DNA of 64,000 nucleotides from Pontibacter aquaedesilientis (GCF_014773225.1 NZ_JACXAJ010000002.1:248001-312000); one strand, 5' to 3'; positions 1 to 9,060 are shown, numbered from the stretch's first letter. Notes: generated by a model not told the origin, from the sequence alone. Program-made: numbers and translations.

Positions 1-890
1 AACTTAATGCGCGATTTGTTCAGCTGGTTCACGTCCAGGATCAGACCTTCCGAAGTCATGAAACGCTTCGTGCGGCCCGGGAAACCGAACACCATCGCGA
101 AGTCGTCTTGCTCCACACCACCAATGTTGATAGGCAAATGGTGCTTCGGCTTGTAAGGCACGTTTTTCTCTGAGTAGGCGGCTGGCTTGCCGTCAGGTGA
201 CATGTACACACGGAACATAGAGAAGTCGCCGGTGTGACGTGGCCACATCCAGTTGTCGGTGTCGCCACCAAACTTACCAACGGCAGATGGAGGCGTACCT
301 ACCAGGCGCACGTCGTTGAAGCGCTCGTACACAAACAGGTAGTACTCATTGCCGTTGAAGAAGTCGCGCACATAGGTCACATACTGACCGTTGTCGCTGG
401 CCTCTTTGGCAATCGCCTGGGCACGCTGCGAAGCAAGCTTCATGCGCTCTTCCTCAGGCGTGTTGTTATCAATGCCTTCCAGCACTTTACCGGTCACGTC
501 GTCCATGCGCACCAGGATGTCCACGAATAAGCCTTCGTTTGGAAGTTCCTGCTTGCGATCCATAGCCCAGAAGCCGTTGGTCAGGTAATCGTTCTCAGGC
601 GTGGAGTGTGACTGGATCTGGCCGTAACCGCAGTGGTGGTTGGTTAGCAACAACCCTTCGGCGGAGATGAACTCGCCCGTACAGAAGCCACCGAACTGCA
701 CAATAGCGTCCTTAAGGCTGGAGTTGTTCACGTTGTAGATTTCTTCGGCAGTTAGCTGCAAGCCTTTTTTCTGCATGTCAGCGTGGTTCAGGCGCTTGAT
801 CAGCATCGGCAGCCACATACCTTCGTCTGCTTTGGCGAAGGGAACGCAAAGCGAAACTAAAAGAAGGAGTGAAAGGATTCTTTTTAACAT
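1..890 (-). CDS. S46 family dipeptidyl-peptidase (DPP7/DPP11-like), partial
   Basis: This is the N-terminal part (about 296 codons) of a serine peptidase that removes dipeptides from peptides in the periplasm; the C-terminal part lies beyond the left edge. It starts at the ATG complementary to 888-890 with a signal peptide (about residues 1-21, ending AKA) followed by DEGMWLP, typical of mature S46 proteins. The catalytic His region is visible as LLTNHHCGYG (residues 81-90) and the Asp region as GDTDNWMWPRHTGDFS. The catalytic Ser would be in the missing part. DPP7 and DPP11 subtypes differ in a C-terminal residue that is not in the window, so specificity cannot be assigned. It is divergent from yidD. 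Confidence 0.93.
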   Translation of the reverse strand, partial: MLKRILSLLLLVSLCVPFAKADEGMWLPMLIKRLNHADMQKKGLQLTAEEIYNVNNSSLKDAIVQFGGFCTGEFISAEGLLLTNHHCGYGQIQSHSTPENDYLTNGFWAMDRKQELPNEGLFVDILVRMDDVTGKVLEGIDNNTPEEERMKLASQRAQAIAKEASDNGQYVTYVRDFFNGNEYYLFVYERFNDVRLVGTPPSAVGKFGGDTDNWMWPRHTGDFSMFRVYMSPDGKPAAYSEKNVPYKPKHHLPINIGGVEQDDFAMVFGFPGRTKRFMTSEGLILDVNQLNKSRIK

Positions 891-920
891 GAATTTTTGT
901 TTAGATTAGTTAAACTGTGA

Positions 921-928
921 CAAATTTA
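921..928 (-). promoter_or_regulatory. -7 element of the S46 peptidase promoter
   Basis: On the minus strand this reads TAAATTTG, an exact match to the Bacteroidota -7 consensus TAnnTTTG, about 30 bp upstream of the S46 start codon. No perfect TTG lies 19-21 bp upstream (CTG is there), so only the -7 element is firm. Confidence 0.45.
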
Positions 929-986
929 TCTAAAAATTGCGTTACCTAACAGTTGTTCGGCAAATAAAACGCTCCAAATTCATCTC

Positions 987-1208
987 ATGACCTGGCTTTT
1001 CAAGAAACTTTTGCTCGCACTCATCTGGGTGTACCGCCATATGATCTCCCCCCTAAAGCCAGCCACTTGCCGCTACAGCCCAACCTGTTCGGCTTATGCC
1101 TTGGGAGCCGTGAATAAGCATGGTCCTTTTAAGGGAGGTTGGATGGCGCTCAAACGCATTGGCCGCTGCCACCCTTGGGGCGGAAGTGGGTATGATCCGG
1201 TACCGTAA
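987..1208 (+). CDS. yidD: Membrane protein insertion efficiency factor YidD
   Basis: A 73-residue protein of the usual YidD length. YidD is a small membrane-associated protein that helps YidC and Sec insert inner-membrane proteins. The N-terminal amphipathic/hydrophobic helix (residues 5-20) is followed by the family signature [11 protein letters not shown] (28-38) and by [16 protein letters not shown] (49-64), with conserved Cys28, Cys34 and Cys61. It stands alone here, away from rnpA and yidC, as is common in Bacteroidota. It converges on the DUF2231 gene with a 19-bp gap. Confidence 0.95.
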   Translation: MTWLFKKLLLALIWVYRHMISPLKPATCRYSPTCSAYALGAVNKHGPFKGGWMALKRIGRCHPWGGSGYDPVP

Positions 1209-1227
1209 GCTTAATGAGGCAGGGAGG

Positions 1228-1716
1228 TTAGTATCCGGCGCAATCGGAGGCTGGCACGTTTACACCGCCGGCCTGTTCGTAAACAACCTGCGCACCCAGG
1301 TGGCTGGCGTAAATCAGGTAAGCGGAGCCGAGCAGCATGAGCAGGAGGGTGAGCAGGCGGAGTGCCCGTAGGTATACCCTGACGATGTGGAGGGAGAGGA
1401 GCAGTTGCAAGGCCACAGCCGCCGTAAAGAGCCAAGCCAGGTTAAGGGAAGCCGATTCATGGCGTTTAAGCAGGGTTGGGTCGCAGATTTTGCGGGCCAC
1501 GATACCCTCGGCCATATCGCCAGTATAGACGGCGATCCAGACAGTGACGCCCCCCACAAAAAGTAATAAAGAACCAACCTTCTGCCAGAAAAGCTGCTGC
1601 TCACCTTTTATCACGGCTGCGACCACTTTGGCTACCGTGGCAAAAAGCAACAGCGCTATCGGGAAGTGCAGGGTGAGCGGGTGCCAGATTTCCGTTCGCC
1701 AGAAGGTTGGTTCCAT
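1228..1716 (-). CDS. DUF2231 domain membrane protein
   Basis: A 162-residue integral membrane protein with about four hydrophobic segments (roughly 17-35, 46-65, 92-110, 115-135). The N-terminal motif WHPLTLHFPIALLLF (11-25) is the hallmark of the DUF2231 family, whose histidines suggest haem or metal binding, although the function is unknown. It lies 8 bp downstream of the small lipoprotein gene on the same strand, so the two are probably cotranscribed. The fold assignment is firm, the role is not. Confidence 0.8.
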   Translation of the reverse strand: MEPTFWRTEIWHPLTLHFPIALLLFATVAKVVAAVIKGEQQLFWQKVGSLLLFVGGVTVWIAVYTGDMAEGIVARKICDPTLLKRHESASLNLAWLFTAAVALQLLLSLHIVRVYLRALRLLTLLLMLLGSAYLIYASHLGAQVVYEQAGGVNVPASDCAGY

Positions 1717-1724
1717 GCTAAAGG

Positions 1725-2042
1725 CTATTCCAGTATTTTAACAGCAATAGGGTCTAGTCTATTGCCTACTTTCTCTACCTGCACTTCAACCCGGCTACCT
1801 TCTTTCAGGTGCTCGAATGGCGCTGTTTCCCCACCATGCGTCAGGGTCGTGTTTTCTGTGAAGTACAGCTCCAGCATTTTGTCGTCATCCGTCTTCACGT
1901 AGATCTCAGTTTTGTCCGCTTCTACTTCGTGTACTACGCCCTGGTAAGTGCCAGATTCTACTACATCCGTTTTCTCTTCGCAACCATAGAAGAAAGGCGC
2001 AACCGCCACGAGTGCGGGCAGGATCATTTTTTTGATGTTCAT
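1725..2042 (-). CDS. Small putative lipoprotein
   Basis: I do not recognise a named family. The start at 2042 (MNIKKMIL) gives 105 residues with a lipoprotein signal: a short basic start, a hydrophobic stretch, then FFYGC with the Cys as the probable lipidated residue. An upstream in-frame ATG at 2069 would put nine polar residues before the signal and is less likely. The mature part is acidic, with KTEIYVKTDDDKMLELYF and EGSRVEVQVEKVG, which looks like a small beta-barrel (OB-like) domain. It precedes the DUF2231 gene and probably shares its transcript. Confidence 0.75.
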   Translation of the reverse strand: MNIKKMILPALVAVAPFFYGCEEKTDVVESGTYQGVVHEVEADKTEIYVKTDDDKMLELYFTENTTLTHGGETAPFEHLKEGSRVEVQVEKVGNRLDPIAVKILE

Positions 2043-2111
2043 AATTTTTTCTGTTTTAAGGTTAATCAAATATAGTCGAAAATATAAAAGCCCGGCTGTC
2101 TATACCTACAT

Positions 2112-4544
2112 TTATAGCTGAAATTGCAGGGTGACGTAGTAGTTGCGTGCATCCGAAGGGATAATGCCCGGCCCTGGGTAACCTGTGGCGCGGCGCGTGA
2201 AGTAGCGGTTGTCTGTCAGGTTGTTAACACCAGACTCCAGCGTGAAACGCTTATAGGTATAGCTGCCCGAGAGGTCCATCACCCAATAGGCAGGTATTTT
2301 GCCGACTACAGCTGTTACATCCATTTGGCCCTGCTTCTCGCCTGTGTTATCCGCGTCAGTGTATTGGCTCGAGGTATAGGCATACTGGTAGGACAACTTG
2401 AAATTGTTGCGCTTAAACGAAAGACCGGTTTTGGCAATAAGTGCTGGAGCCAACTCTACTTGATTCCCATCAATGGCTTTATCATCGCTTACATACTTGG
2501 TGTTCACCAACGTAATGTTTGAGAAAGCCGAGAGGCTGGAAGGATGCTCTTTGCCTAGGTATAGCTTCAGCAGGTCTGCTTCGATGAAGGTTTCCAGACC
2601 AACATTTCTGGAGAAGTCTTTGTTGGTGCGTAGGAGATAAATTTGATTGTTGATCACTTTGTTTCTGATACCAATCCGGTTATCATAAGCAAGGTAAAAG
2701 AGACTCGCGTCATAATTCAAAAGGCCGCTGATGTTGCCCCTAAACCCTAAGTCGACGTTGAAACCAGTTTCGTCCTGCAATTCCTGGTCTACGAGCTGGT
2801 TCGGATTGATCACCCGCATGTCGTTGAAGTTGATAGCCCGGTAGTTTTGGGACAAATTTCCATATACCTCCATTTGCTCAGAAGGTTTGTAGCTTAGTCC
2901 GAGACCCATCAGAAACACGTTGCGCGTATTACTGCGGTCTTCCGGCACTACATTGTCATAGATAATATTGCCCGCCTGGTCCGTTTTTACATCGCGATAG
3001 CTTCCTTCGGCATTGGTGTTGATCCACTCGTAACGTATACCTGGCGTTATGCTGAATTTCGGGGTGATGTTGAAAATGTTCTCTGCAAACAGGGCAGCAT
3101 TGCGGCTCAGGTAATCGTAGTTGGAGGCGTTGGGAGCTCCTGTCTCCGAATAAAATCGGAAGTCAGCGTCTGAACCAGCGGAGCCATCACCCTGCTGCTG
3201 GTCGGTAAAGCCACGGTAGTAGCGGGCACCAACCAACAAGGTTGAGAAGGTCTTGCCCAGGTCATAGCGGTGAATCAGCCGCGTTTCGTTGCCGAAGTTG
3301 TTAAACTGATCCTGCAGCAGAAGACGTGGCTGTGTTGTGTCGTCCAGTCGATTGATCTTACCCATATAGCCTAAGGCATCGCGCTGGGCCAGTAGTCCAA
3401 AGTTGCGCACGTTGATCTTGGTGCGCTCACTTATGCGGTAGTCCATGGTCAGGGCCAGCAGGTTCCAGTTAACCTTAAACCAGTTGCGGTCTCGTACCGA
3501 CTGGCGCGCATTCTGGTTGAAGGCCGCGTCTGTCAGGCCGCCCGGCTGCTGTGCCAGGTAGTCCATGTAGGTATAGTTGAACCCCAGTTCCAGTCTGTTG
3601 TTAGGCTTGTAATGTACAGAGCCGAAGGCGGTATGGGCGTCAAAGCCCGAGTTCTCGCGCCAGCCGTCGCCGCGCTTGTACTGGTAGAAACCATAGTAAT
3701 GCACTTTGCCCTTGGCCCCGCCAATGCTGTTATAGGTGTTCAGGAAACCCCAGGAGCCTACCGTCTGGCGGCTTGTCAATTCAAAAGGTTTGTCTTCGGG
3801 CCCTTCTTTCATCACAAAGTTGATCATCCCGCCAAACTGGGTACCGTACTGCAGCGATGCCGCGCCGCGCACCACTTCGATGCGGTCCAATGCCTCGGTT
3901 GGTGGGGTATAATAACTTTCGGGATAGCCCAGAGCGTCAGCTGAGATATCATAGCCGTTCTGGCGGGTGTTGAAGTTGGAAGTGCGGTTCGGGCTCAGGC
4001 CACGCCCGCCTATACCTAGTTGCAGGCCGGCGCCGTCGCTCTCCCAGATGTTGAGGCCAGCCACTTTGGCAAACACCTGGCGGCTGTTGTTGGTGGCTTT
4101 GTTGGCGGTGATGTCGTCCAATACCACCACTTCGCTCTTTTTACCCTCATAGATAGCTGTTCCCTCCACTGAGTTCAGGCGGGTAATGCCGAAGGTCTTC
4201 TCGCGTTCCCCCTTCACGTTAACTTCCCGCAGGCTGCCTTCCAACGGCTTTAGCTCAAAGCGGACAGAAACGTGAGCGTCGCTGACAGTGACTTGCTGCG
4301 TCTGGCTGCCCAACCCAATGCTGTAGGCGGTAAGGGTATAGGTGCCGGGCGAAAGGTTTTTAATGAAGAATATACCTTTGGCATCGGCTTTCGTAATGCT
4401 GCCATTGTTTACCAGCAGCACTTCAGCCGCAGGGGCTGCTTCTTTGGTGCCAGCATTGGTTACTGAGCCGGAAATAGTAAAGGTCTGTGCAAACGTGAGT
4501 TGCAGGCTGCCTAAGAGGAATAATATAGAGAGCTTAATGCGCAT
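2112..4544 (-). CDS. TonB-dependent receptor, FecA-like iron transporter
   Basis: An 810-residue outer-membrane receptor that takes up a metal chelate using TonB/ExbBD energy. A signal peptide (1-19, ending TFAQ) is followed by a carboxypeptidase-regulatory-like beta-sandwich domain (about 22-105), a plug domain (about 135-250, with DRIEVVRGAASLQYGTQFGG) and a 22-strand barrel ending in an aromatic residue-rich C-terminus (YYVTLQFQL). It resembles the FecA group (Fe(III)-dicitrate and related). The start codon lies 1 bp after the HTTM stop, so the genes are translationally coupled. It is the last gene of the DUF4856-imelysin-HTTM-receptor operon. Substrate iron is inferred from family and neighbours. 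Confidence 0.9.
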   Translation of the reverse strand: MRIKLSILFLLGSLQLTFAQTFTISGSVTNAGTKEAAPAAEVLLVNNGSITKADAKGIFFIKNLSPGTYTLTAYSIGLGSQTQQVTVSDAHVSVRFELKPLEGSLREVNVKGEREKTFGITRLNSVEGTAIYEGKKSEVVVLDDITANKATNNSRQVFAKVAGLNIWESDGAGLQLGIGGRGLSPNRTSNFNTRQNGYDISADALGYPESYYTPPTEALDRIEVVRGAASLQYGTQFGGMINFVMKEGPEDKPFELTSRQTVGSWGFLNTYNSIGGAKGKVHYYGFYQYKRGDGWRENSGFDAHTAFGSVHYKPNNRLELGFNYTYMDYLAQQPGGLTDAAFNQNARQSVRDRNWFKVNWNLLALTMDYRISERTKINVRNFGLLAQRDALGYMGKINRLDDTTQPRLLLQDQFNNFGNETRLIHRYDLGKTFSTLLVGARYYRGFTDQQQGDGSAGSDADFRFYSETGAPNASNYDYLSRNAALFAENIFNITPKFSITPGIRYEWINTNAEGSYRDVKTDQAGNIIYDNVVPEDRSNTRNVFLMGLGLSYKPSEQMEVYGNLSQNYRAINFNDMRVINPNQLVDQELQDETGFNVDLGFRGNISGLLNYDASLFYLAYDNRIGIRNKVINNQIYLLRTNKDFSRNVGLETFIEADLLKLYLGKEHPSSLSAFSNITLVNTKYVSDDKAIDGNQVELAPALIAKTGLSFKRNNFKLSYQYAYTSSQYTDADNTGEKQGQMDVTAVVGKIPAYWVMDLSGSYTYKRFTLESGVNNLTDNRYFTRRATGYPGPGIIPSDARNYYVTLQFQL

Positions 4545-4545
4545 T

Positions 4546-5928
4546 TTATTTCAGCTGCCCCACAGTTTTTGGCTGCAGTGCGTTTTGTTCAAAAGGTAAA
4601 ATCCAGTGCTTGTGGCGGAAATTATCCGTTGCCGCTGCCAGATTGAAATTCGGATCAATCAGCAGGCGGCTGCCACGGCCGTTCATGGTAACATAAGCCT
4701 CGGCGCGTACCTCGGGGTCCGCTATACCTTTGGCCTTGAAATCATCGCGGAGAATGTGGGCAAATTGCAGCAGCATGTCGGGCTGCGTAGCCATCATCTT
4801 CTCCTGGTTCACGGTCAGGTAATCCAGATTATGAATCTCTGTCTCCTGACCAGTTTCCGGGTCGCGCACATAGAAAAAAGCTGTCCCGGCTTTCTCCATC
4901 AGCATCACACGCCACGAAAAGCGGTAACCCTGCTCCGTCCAGAACAACTTGTCGGGGTATAGCAAAAAGCGCCACGGCACCACCACCTGCACAAGAAAGT
5001 GCAGCGCAAGCAGGCCGAGCAGTATACCTTGTGCCGGTCTGGAAACGGGTGCAAATATCGTGGTTTCCGACGGCTTTACCTTAGCTATGCCCCGAAGTAT
5101 TTTGAGTATCTTCTCGTGGAAGCCAGCGGAGAAGAAGATTAGCGTGCTTAGCATCATGATGTAAGGGAACATGCCGATCTGGAAAAGCACCGCGGTGAGC
5201 ACGTGAAACACCACCACCGTGAAGTAAGCCAGCAGACGGCTTTTGCGCCAACTCAAGAAGAAAGGAATGGTGAGATCGTAAAAGGCACCGAACCAGCAAA
5301 ACAGGAACGCCACCCATACCTCGTCGAACAGAGGGCCGATCAGGGGAAGATGCGCATGGGCAGGTAACCAGTGGCGCAGTGGCATCGCCTCAAACAGCCA
5401 GTCAGGGTTCAGCTTGGCCACGCCGGCATAAAAGTAAACGAGTCCCAGCTGCATCTGAAAGATCAGCACGGTCCAGCGTGGCACCTGGCTCACCCATAGT
5501 TGTGGCCTGCGCAGCACATCGAGGGAAAAATGGCGGTGCGCCGGCACGAGTACCATCAGTAGCGCCACCACGCTCACGAAGTAGTAGTGGTTCAGGTAAT
5601 TGGTTTTGTCGATGAGCTCGACATAGGTAAAGCTGAGAAAGAAAATGACAGCTGACCAGCGGTAAAAGAGCCCCAGCAGAATACCCAAGGCTGAAAAAGC
5701 CATCAGGCCAAACAGCACATACATGCCTGTTTCGCCCAATGGCTTTACCCATTCAAATCCATAAAAAGGAAAGTATACTTTAGGCGCTACATAAAGTTCG
5801 TGCACCCACCCTTTCGCCACAAAGCGTACAATGCTGCCCAGCATCATCCCTCCAAAGATAATGCGGAAAACTGCCAACGGAGCGGCAGAAACCGGGGCTG
5901 TAAGCTGTGCTTTCAGGTTTTGAAGCAT
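4546..5928 (-). CDS. HTTM domain protein (vitamin K-dependent gamma-carboxylase homologue)
   Basis: A 460-residue polytopic membrane protein with many hydrophobic helices and a C-terminal soluble part. Residues 108-137 (KTNYLNHYYF...HRHFSLD) and 166-177 (FYAGVAKLNPDW) match the carboxylase core; Lys172 lies where the animal carboxylase has its catalytic lysine. The later FSWRVMLMEKAG segment is typical of bacterial HTTM proteins. Animal homologues carboxylate glutamate with reduced vitamin K; the bacterial substrate is unknown. It lies 13 bp downstream of the imelysin gene and 1 bp upstream of the receptor, which suggests a role in metal acquisition, perhaps modifying a surface partner. Confidence 0.88.
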   Translation of the reverse strand: MLQNLKAQLTAPVSAAPLAVFRIIFGGMMLGSIVRFVAKGWVHELYVAPKVYFPFYGFEWVKPLGETGMYVLFGLMAFSALGILLGLFYRWSAVIFFLSFTYVELIDKTNYLNHYYFVSVVALLMVLVPAHRHFSLDVLRRPQLWVSQVPRWTVLIFQMQLGLVYFYAGVAKLNPDWLFEAMPLRHWLPAHAHLPLIGPLFDEVWVAFLFCWFGAFYDLTIPFFLSWRKSRLLAYFTVVVFHVLTAVLFQIGMFPYIMMLSTLIFFSAGFHEKILKILRGIAKVKPSETTIFAPVSRPAQGILLGLLALHFLVQVVVPWRFLLYPDKLFWTEQGYRFSWRVMLMEKAGTAFFYVRDPETGQETEIHNLDYLTVNQEKMMATQPDMLLQFAHILRDDFKAKGIADPEVRAEAYVTMNGRGSRLLIDPNFNLAAATDNFRHKHWILPFEQNALQPKTVGQLK

Positions 5929-5941
5929 ACCAGGTTGTTAA

Positions 5942-7060
5942 CTAGTCTCCGTCGTTGTCTGTGTATGTAATGGTCACGCCCAAGGCGGCAGGCATATCGG
6001 TTTTAACCAGCACGATCAGCTTTTGCAGTTCGTCATATACCTTAGTAACGGCCTGCGGGCTGCTGGTGACAGCCTGTGAGAGCGGGACCGGAACAGCAGC
6101 TACTGCCGCAAGGGCGGCATCAAACTGCTGGATAATGGCCGTTGACAGATTTTTGTCGCCATACTTGGCGTCTACATGGTCCAGGTAGTCATCCAGTCCC
6201 GGGCCATTGGCACCTGCGGCTGACTGCCCCATAAAAGTTGCTTTCAGCGCTTTGAGGTTGCGCTCCAGCAGAGCAAGTGAGTTTTGGCTGTAGTAAGCCT
6301 CCACTCTGTCCGGCACCGGCGTGTTGGCCGAGAACCTACCCGATGGAATGCCCACCTTCGCACGTTTTGTCAGGTCTACCTCAAAGTTAAACTGGTTCAC
6401 TAAGTTACCGATGGAGCTGCCCACGGCCGTTCCTCCAGTTTCTTTGAAGTTTTTGGCGGTGTTTCCTGTTGTCCAGGCGGTATGCGTGGCCTCTGCCGCG
6501 TCCTTGATCAGGTTGGTGATGTCCTGCAGGTACTTTCTGCGGTTGGCGGCGTTGGCAGCAGTGGTAAATCGGTCTACCGTGGCGGCATCGCTTGCCTGAC
6601 CATACAGCAGGTAGTCCAGTGCCGGAAACCCCTTGGCAGACAGGTTGGCGGTGGTCTGCAGGTTGTAGTTGCCGCTGCTGATGTTGTTCTCCACCTGGCT
6701 GGTGGTAGTTGGGTAGATGTTCAGGTTACTGCGCAACAACTGCTCATCGGCCGGTCCGAATCCATAGGCGCTCACATCCTGCCAGGCCAGGTATGCTTCC
6801 TGGTACTCTTTGCGGGCATTGGTGAGTGTCGTGGTGCTTGGGCTGGCCGTGAACGCTGTAACGGCGGAAGCCATCTCGCCAGCCTCTGTCTTAAATTTCT
6901 GATATCCTGGAATGATCAGGTTATCGGCATAGTTTGTAAGCATGGCCTGGCGATCATACTCCGTTTTAGGGCCGGATTCTCCTTCGCTTGAGCCACAGCC
7001 AGCTAGTGCTCCCAGACAAGCCAGGGCGGCGGCGTAGGTATAGTTTTTTAGTGCTGTCAT
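5942..7060 (-). CDS. Imelysin family lipoprotein (M75-like)
   Basis: An imelysin-type periplasmic or surface protein of 372 residues. The start at 7060 gives a lipoprotein signal (MTALKNYTYAAALACLGALAGC); a start 11 codons upstream would give an unlikely longer leader. Family features are the helical repeat architecture and SAKGFPALDYLLYG, corresponding to the region of the imelysin GxHxxE motif, here without the histidine. Imelysins are linked to iron acquisition, and the peptidase activity once proposed is doubtful. It sits between the DUF4856 and HTTM genes in one operon, which suggests they work as a set with the TonB receptor. Confidence 0.88.
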   Translation of the reverse strand: MTALKNYTYAAALACLGALAGCGSSEGESGPKTEYDRQAMLTNYADNLIIPGYQKFKTEAGEMASAVTAFTASPSTTTLTNARKEYQEAYLAWQDVSAYGFGPADEQLLRSNLNIYPTTTSQVENNISSGNYNLQTTANLSAKGFPALDYLLYGQASDAATVDRFTTAANAANRRKYLQDITNLIKDAAEATHTAWTTGNTAKNFKETGGTAVGSSIGNLVNQFNFEVDLTKRAKVGIPSGRFSANTPVPDRVEAYYSQNSLALLERNLKALKATFMGQSAAGANGPGLDDYLDHVDAKYGDKNLSTAIIQQFDAALAAVAAVPVPLSQAVTSSPQAVTKVYDELQKLIVLVKTDMPAALGVTITYTDNDGD

Positions 7061-7077
7061 CGTAATTAAGCTGAAAA

Positions 7078-7114
7078 ACAGCAGCCAAGACATAAAAAAT
7101 GCCGTGGCTGCTGT
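7078..7114. other. Intra-operon hairpin between DUF4856 and imelysin genes
   Basis: A perfect 10-bp inverted repeat (ACAGCAGCCA at 7078-7087, TGGCTGCTGT at 7105-7114) with a 17-nt loop. No T-run follows on the minus strand, so it is probably an mRNA processing or stability element rather than a terminator. Confidence 0.55.
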
Positions 7115-7152
7115 CAGATTTAATGGTTATATGCGTTGCGGCAGTCCATGTA

Positions 7153-8250
7153 TTATAACTGAGACTTGATGCTGTCCATACCGTAGGCTGCGCTAATGAT
7201 GTCGATCGCAGCGTTTATATCAGCGGCTGTGGTGTCGTAGAAGTTGTTGCCGAGCTTGGCGATAGCCTCCTGGTGCTTGGCGTCAGTGATCTTACGGTCA
7301 GATTTAAACTTCAGGCTCACAATAAAGCCCATGGCCTCTGACAGGTAATGGCTTTTTTTGGCCTGGTCGGCTATATGGGTTTTGGCTAGGTTCAACTCTA
7401 GAATAGCAGAAGCAGCAACCAGTTTTTCCCACTCGGCACGGATAGTGGCCACGGCCTCATCCTTGCCTTTCATATCCTTCGCAGAAATGGCGGCACGTCC
7501 TTTTAGGAAAGCGTCCATCAGGGCTTTGTTACTGCCCAGGCTTGGGTTGACTTTGTTGCTGTAGTTGGCCCAGAATTTAAGATTGGTCAGGTTAGTAGGG
7601 AAGTCCACGGGAGCGCCAAAGTAACCGAAAGCTTCATCAAAGTGATGCTCCATTTTGGTGCCTTCACCGGTAGTTACAGTAGAGTTATCTACAGCAGCGC
7701 CTATTTTGGCTTCAGTCAGGTAAGACTCTACCGCCTGGAAATAGAACACCGCGCCCATCAGGCCTTTCTGGATGATCTGTGCTGGCTCTACCCCGTTGGC
7801 GTCCACCAGGTATTTGGTGCCCTCAGCAGTGGTCAACAGACCGGCTTTGCCCTTCAGGGCGGGAGTTCCGGCAGATAGGCTGGCGTTGGCGGCTGCATCG
7901 AAGTAGCTCTCAAACAAAGACTGGGCGGAAACAATCGTCTTATCTTTTAGCTGCTTGCCCGAAGTGTTCAACCTTGCCTCTGAGAAGGGGGCGTTCACGT
8001 TGGCATACATGTTTTTCATCTTATCGGCTTGAAGCAGTGCCCCGGTGTTGCCCGTCTTCACGTAGGCGTCAAGCTCTGACAGCATGCTCATGCGATCTGT
8101 CTGACCAGAGTAATTTACGTTTTCAAAGTTGTATGTCTGTGGAACAGTGTAAGATGGGGAATCATCTTTGTCCTTAGAACAGGATGAGAAAAGGGAGCAA
8201 GCCGCTAAACCAGCTATCGCAAGTGTCTTTGAGCTTAGATTGTGAAGCAT
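7153..8250 (-). CDS. DUF4856 domain lipoprotein
   Basis: A 365-residue exported lipoprotein. The signal peptide ends in LFSSC (Cys23 probably lipidated), followed by an Asp/Ser-rich linker. The mature part, with YNFENVNYSGQTDRMSMLSEL near its start and a helix-rich remainder, matches DUF4856, a family usually found beside imelysins and TonB receptors. Its function is not established; an iron-binding or receptor-accessory role is inferred from context. It is the first gene of the operon and is preceded by a good Bacteroidota-type promoter. Confidence 0.85.
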   Translation of the reverse strand: MLHNLSSKTLAIAGLAACSLFSSCSKDKDDSPSYTVPQTYNFENVNYSGQTDRMSMLSELDAYVKTGNTGALLQADKMKNMYANVNAPFSEARLNTSGKQLKDKTIVSAQSLFESYFDAAANASLSAGTPALKGKAGLLTTAEGTKYLVDANGVEPAQIIQKGLMGAVFYFQAVESYLTEAKIGAAVDNSTVTTGEGTKMEHHFDEAFGYFGAPVDFPTNLTNLKFWANYSNKVNPSLGSNKALMDAFLKGRAAISAKDMKGKDEAVATIRAEWEKLVAASAILELNLAKTHIADQAKKSHYLSEAMGFIVSLKFKSDRKITDAKHQEAIAKLGNNFYDTTAADINAAIDIISAAYGMDSIKSQL

Positions 8251-8644
8251 AATATCAAGTATGTTTATTTAGACTGATTATAAATATGCTGCAAAACTAA
8301 TAGAGCGGGCTTAACGTGGCAAGTATTATTTAGAATAATTTTAAATAAGTAAATTGATTTATTTATAATACCTTGATTTTTAATAATTTGTGTGTTTTTA
8401 AGGAGGTCTGATTCCTGAAGGGTAAAAAAGCAAAGAGCTATATGCACCTGAATTCCTATACCTGAATAAGTGAATGCCTCACTGCCAAGGCAGGCAATGA
8501 GGCCCAGTTGAGGTAGTTTGTGAGGGTGCTTAAAAGATGCTTTCTATACCTGAGTTTAGTTAATCTACCATAATTTCAATTTTTATACCTGATCCGGGAG
8601 GCCAATGCATACAGGGTTGGGTTGCTAGAGTAGGAGTATCTGCA
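8251..8644. other. Intergenic region upstream of the DUF4856 operon
   Basis: 394 bp without a convincing gene. It holds the operon promoter, an AT-rich stretch around 8330-8400, and three TATACCTGA-like copies (near 8458, 8545 and 8586). A 60-codon open frame on the minus strand is low-complexity and was not accepted. Confidence 0.6.
8292..8322 (-). promoter_or_regulatory. Promoter of the DUF4856-imelysin-HTTM-receptor operon
   Basis: On the minus strand, TTG (complement of 8320-8322) and TAGTTTTG (complement of 8292-8299) are separated by 20 bp, matching the Bacteroidota -33/-7 consensus. The start codon is 42 bp further on. I see no Fur-like palindrome overlapping it. Confidence 0.65.
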
Positions 8645-9004
8645 CTATGCGATAGGAAGTGGAAGGCCGTGCATGCGCAGGAAAGACAACTTATCCCAAT
8701 ACCCGCGTTGCAGCTTTATTTTATCATCCAGCACATGGAAGAAGCCACAACCTCTCAGCCCCAACGGGTCTTTCCACTCCAGTATCGCCCAGTCACCATC
8801 CTCAAACAAGTGCTCCACGATACAGGTCATGTCGGCAGTCGCAAATTCCTGGGCAAACATCTCCTTTATCGCTGCCTTGCCCACCACTGGCTCATTAGCC
8901 ACCTGATGATTTATGGCGTCATCATGGTATAGCTCGGCCAGCGCTTCGGCATTACCTTGATTAAAAAGTGCTACCCATTGCTGTGTCAGTTCTTTTGGTC
9001 GCAT
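8645..9004 (-). CDS. NTF2-like/SnoaL-like domain protein
   Basis: A 119-residue cone-shaped alpha+beta barrel protein. The pattern ELTQQWVALFNQGNAEALAELYHDDAINH... followed by VVGKAAIKEMF and DWAILEWKD is typical of SnoaL/NTF2-like proteins, which bind small hydrophobic ligands or act as small isomerases or hydrolases. The start at 9004 is chosen because the open frame upstream runs into the flavin reductase gene. It lies 56 bp downstream of that gene on the same strand. Specific activity is unknown. Confidence 0.8.
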   Translation of the reverse strand: MRPKELTQQWVALFNQGNAEALAELYHDDAINHQVANEPVVGKAAIKEMFAQEFATADMTCIVEHLFEDGDWAILEWKDPLGLRGCGFFHVLDDKIKLQRGYWDKLSFLRMHGLPLPIA

Positions 9005-9060
9005 ATTCAGTGTAAATAAAAAAGATATGCCTGTATAGGAAAAGGGCTTCAGGTTATACC

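Noticed and set aside
8265..8447. A 60-codon minus-strand frame before the DUF4856 gene
   Set aside because: Low-complexity AT-rich translation that crosses the operon promoter.
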